From Anderseniella sp. (GTDB lineage Bacteria; Pseudomonadota; Alphaproteobacteria; Rhizobiales; Aestuariivirgaceae), in assembly GCA_013041995.1 (NCBI GenBank), contig JABDRA010000239.1, forward strand, positions 1 through 6,035: a stretch of 6,035 nucleotides of DNA, given 5' to 3'. The notes beneath the pieces are model-generated. The model saw only the letters and a program-made list of their open reading frames with translations. It was not told the DNA's origin and made no database searches. A program made the translations under genes and the position numbers. Below are positions 5,192 to 6,035 of the stretch, piece after piece. Positions within the stretch are counted from its first letter, which is position 1. The number at the start of each line of letters is the position of its first letter.

Positions 5192-6035
5192 ATGACCAAC
5201 ACTGACCGCACTAAGCTGAAGTCGCCTGCACCGTTCCGGCGATTTGACACAGCCAAGCACGCATTTGATGGAATTGAGTCCAATGCCGCCATGGGTCTGG
5301 CTCTGGCTGCGGCTGATATCGCGCTTATCGTTGATGGCGACGGTGTGATTGTCGACCTGTCTTTTCATGACCGTTCATTCGTTGATGAAGGTGCCGAAAA
5401 CTGGGTCGGCCAGCGCTGGGCCGACATCGTTACCATTGAAAGCGTGGACAAGGTTGGGCAATTGCTGGATGAGGCGAAATCCAATTCGCTCACCCGCAAG
5501 CGTGAAATCAATCATGTCCGCGAGGGTCTGTCCGACCTGCCGGTGCGCTATTGCGCTGTTCCTTTGGGCAAGTCCGGAATGGTCCTCGCTATCGGTACCG
5601 ATTTGCGGTCGCTGTCCGTGCAGCAGCAGCAGGTTATCGATGCCCAGCAGAAGATTGAGCAAGAGTACTCAAAACTGCGCCAGGCGGAAGCGCGATATCG
5701 GGTGTTGTTCCGCATGACATCAGAAGCGGTGCTGGTCGTGGACAGTGCCCGGGAGACCATCATCGATGCCAATCCGGCATGTGTCGACCTGCTTGGCAGG
5801 TCGATCAGTCAGATCGCCAACCAGAAACTGCCGACGATTTTCGATTCCGGCAGCTGGATGGCCTTGTCTGAAATGCTGGGTGCTGTGCGCTCGGGCGTAA
5901 AGGCCGGTGAGATTATTGTCAGCCTTGGAGACGGTCAAACGGTCAGCGCGGCGGCATCGACTTTTACCCAGGGCGGAGATTCGCACCTGATAGTAAGGCT
6001 TTCTCCGCATCAGCCGGGGTCGGCCAGTTCCGGGC
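5192..6035 (+). CDS. ppsR: PpsR/CrtJ photosynthesis gene repressor, N-terminal part (cut by right edge)
   Basis: PpsR (CrtJ in R. capsulatus) is a PAS-domain repressor of bch, crt and puc genes. It responds to oxygen, and to light through its antirepressor partners. The first 281 codons are visible; the family is about 465 residues, so the second PAS and the C-terminal Fis-type helix-turn-helix lie off the right edge. Seen in order: an N-terminal PAS-like domain (about 28-138, AADIALIVDGDGVIVDLSFH, then NWVGQRWADIVTIESV and PVRYCAVPLG), a Gln-rich coiled linker (about 143-168, VQQQQVIDAQQKIEQEYSKL), and PAS1 (about 169-270, ARYRVLFRMTSEAVLVVDSA ... IIDANPACVDLLGRS). The only cysteines visible are 121 and 197. 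The ATG at 5192 is chosen because the residues that follow match the family layout and GGAG lies upstream. In-frame ATGs at 5123 and 5132, inside the end of aerR, would add 23 or 20 residues. It lies 52 nt after aerR. Confidence 0.93.
   Translation, partial: MTNTDRTKLKSPAPFRRFDTAKHAFDGIESNAAMGLALAAADIALIVDGDGVIVDLSFHDRSFVDEGAENWVGQRWADIVTIESVDKVGQLLDEAKSNSLTRKREINHVREGLSDLPVRYCAVPLGKSGMVLAIGTDLRSLSVQQQQVIDAQQKIEQEYSKLRQAEARYRVLFRMTSEAVLVVDSARETIIDANPACVDLLGRSISQIANQKLPTIFDSGSWMALSEMLGAVRSGVKAGEIIVSLGDGQTVSAAASTFTQGGDSHLIVRLSPHQPGSASSG

Overview
The window is a piece of a photosynthesis gene cluster from an anoxygenic phototrophic proteobacterium, most likely an alphaproteobacterium (purple non-sulfur or aerobic anoxygenic phototroph). 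This rests on the gene order (bchF-bchN-bchB-bchH on the minus strand, divergent from aerR/ppaA-ppsR on the plus strand), which I know from Rhodobacter-type clusters, and on the protein sequences. I cannot name the genus.

Minus strand, right to left. bchF (3468-3989, 2-vinyl bacteriochlorophyllide hydratase), bchN (2176-3471) and bchB (639-2171) are complete. BchN and BchB form the catalytic NB component of dark-operative protochlorophyllide reductase. bchH (1-664, large subunit of magnesium chelatase) is cut by the left edge after 221 codons. The genes are packed as one operon: bchF/bchN share ATGA, bchN and bchB are 4 nt apart, and bchB/bchH overlap by 26 nt. The BchL reductase component needed by BchNB is not in the window; in related clusters it follows bchH.

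Divergent control region, 3990-4284. It holds candidate promoters for both directions and a 40-bp dyad (4077-4116) that resembles two PpsR/CrtJ operators (TGT-N12-ACA) fused through a shared central CG. The aerR side is a long leader with small inverted repeats, one of which has the aerR Shine-Dalgarno sequence in its loop.

Plus strand. aerR/ppaA (4285-5139) encodes a B12-binding-fold antirepressor that keeps the axial histidine motif E-x-H-x-x-G. After a 52-nt gap with two perfect small hairpins comes ppsR/crtJ (5192 to the right edge, 281 codons visible), the PAS-domain repressor of photosynthesis genes.

Together, the minus operon makes the chlorin intermediates of bacteriochlorophyll a. 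The plus-strand pair is the light/oxygen/cofactor-responsive switch expected to control that operon and itself through the shared intergenic region. I see no mobile element, RNA gene, CRISPR array or undescribed system. The items most worth a second look are the shape of the operator, the hairpins around both regulator start sites, and the lack of a cysteine in the PAS1-distal part of PpsR.
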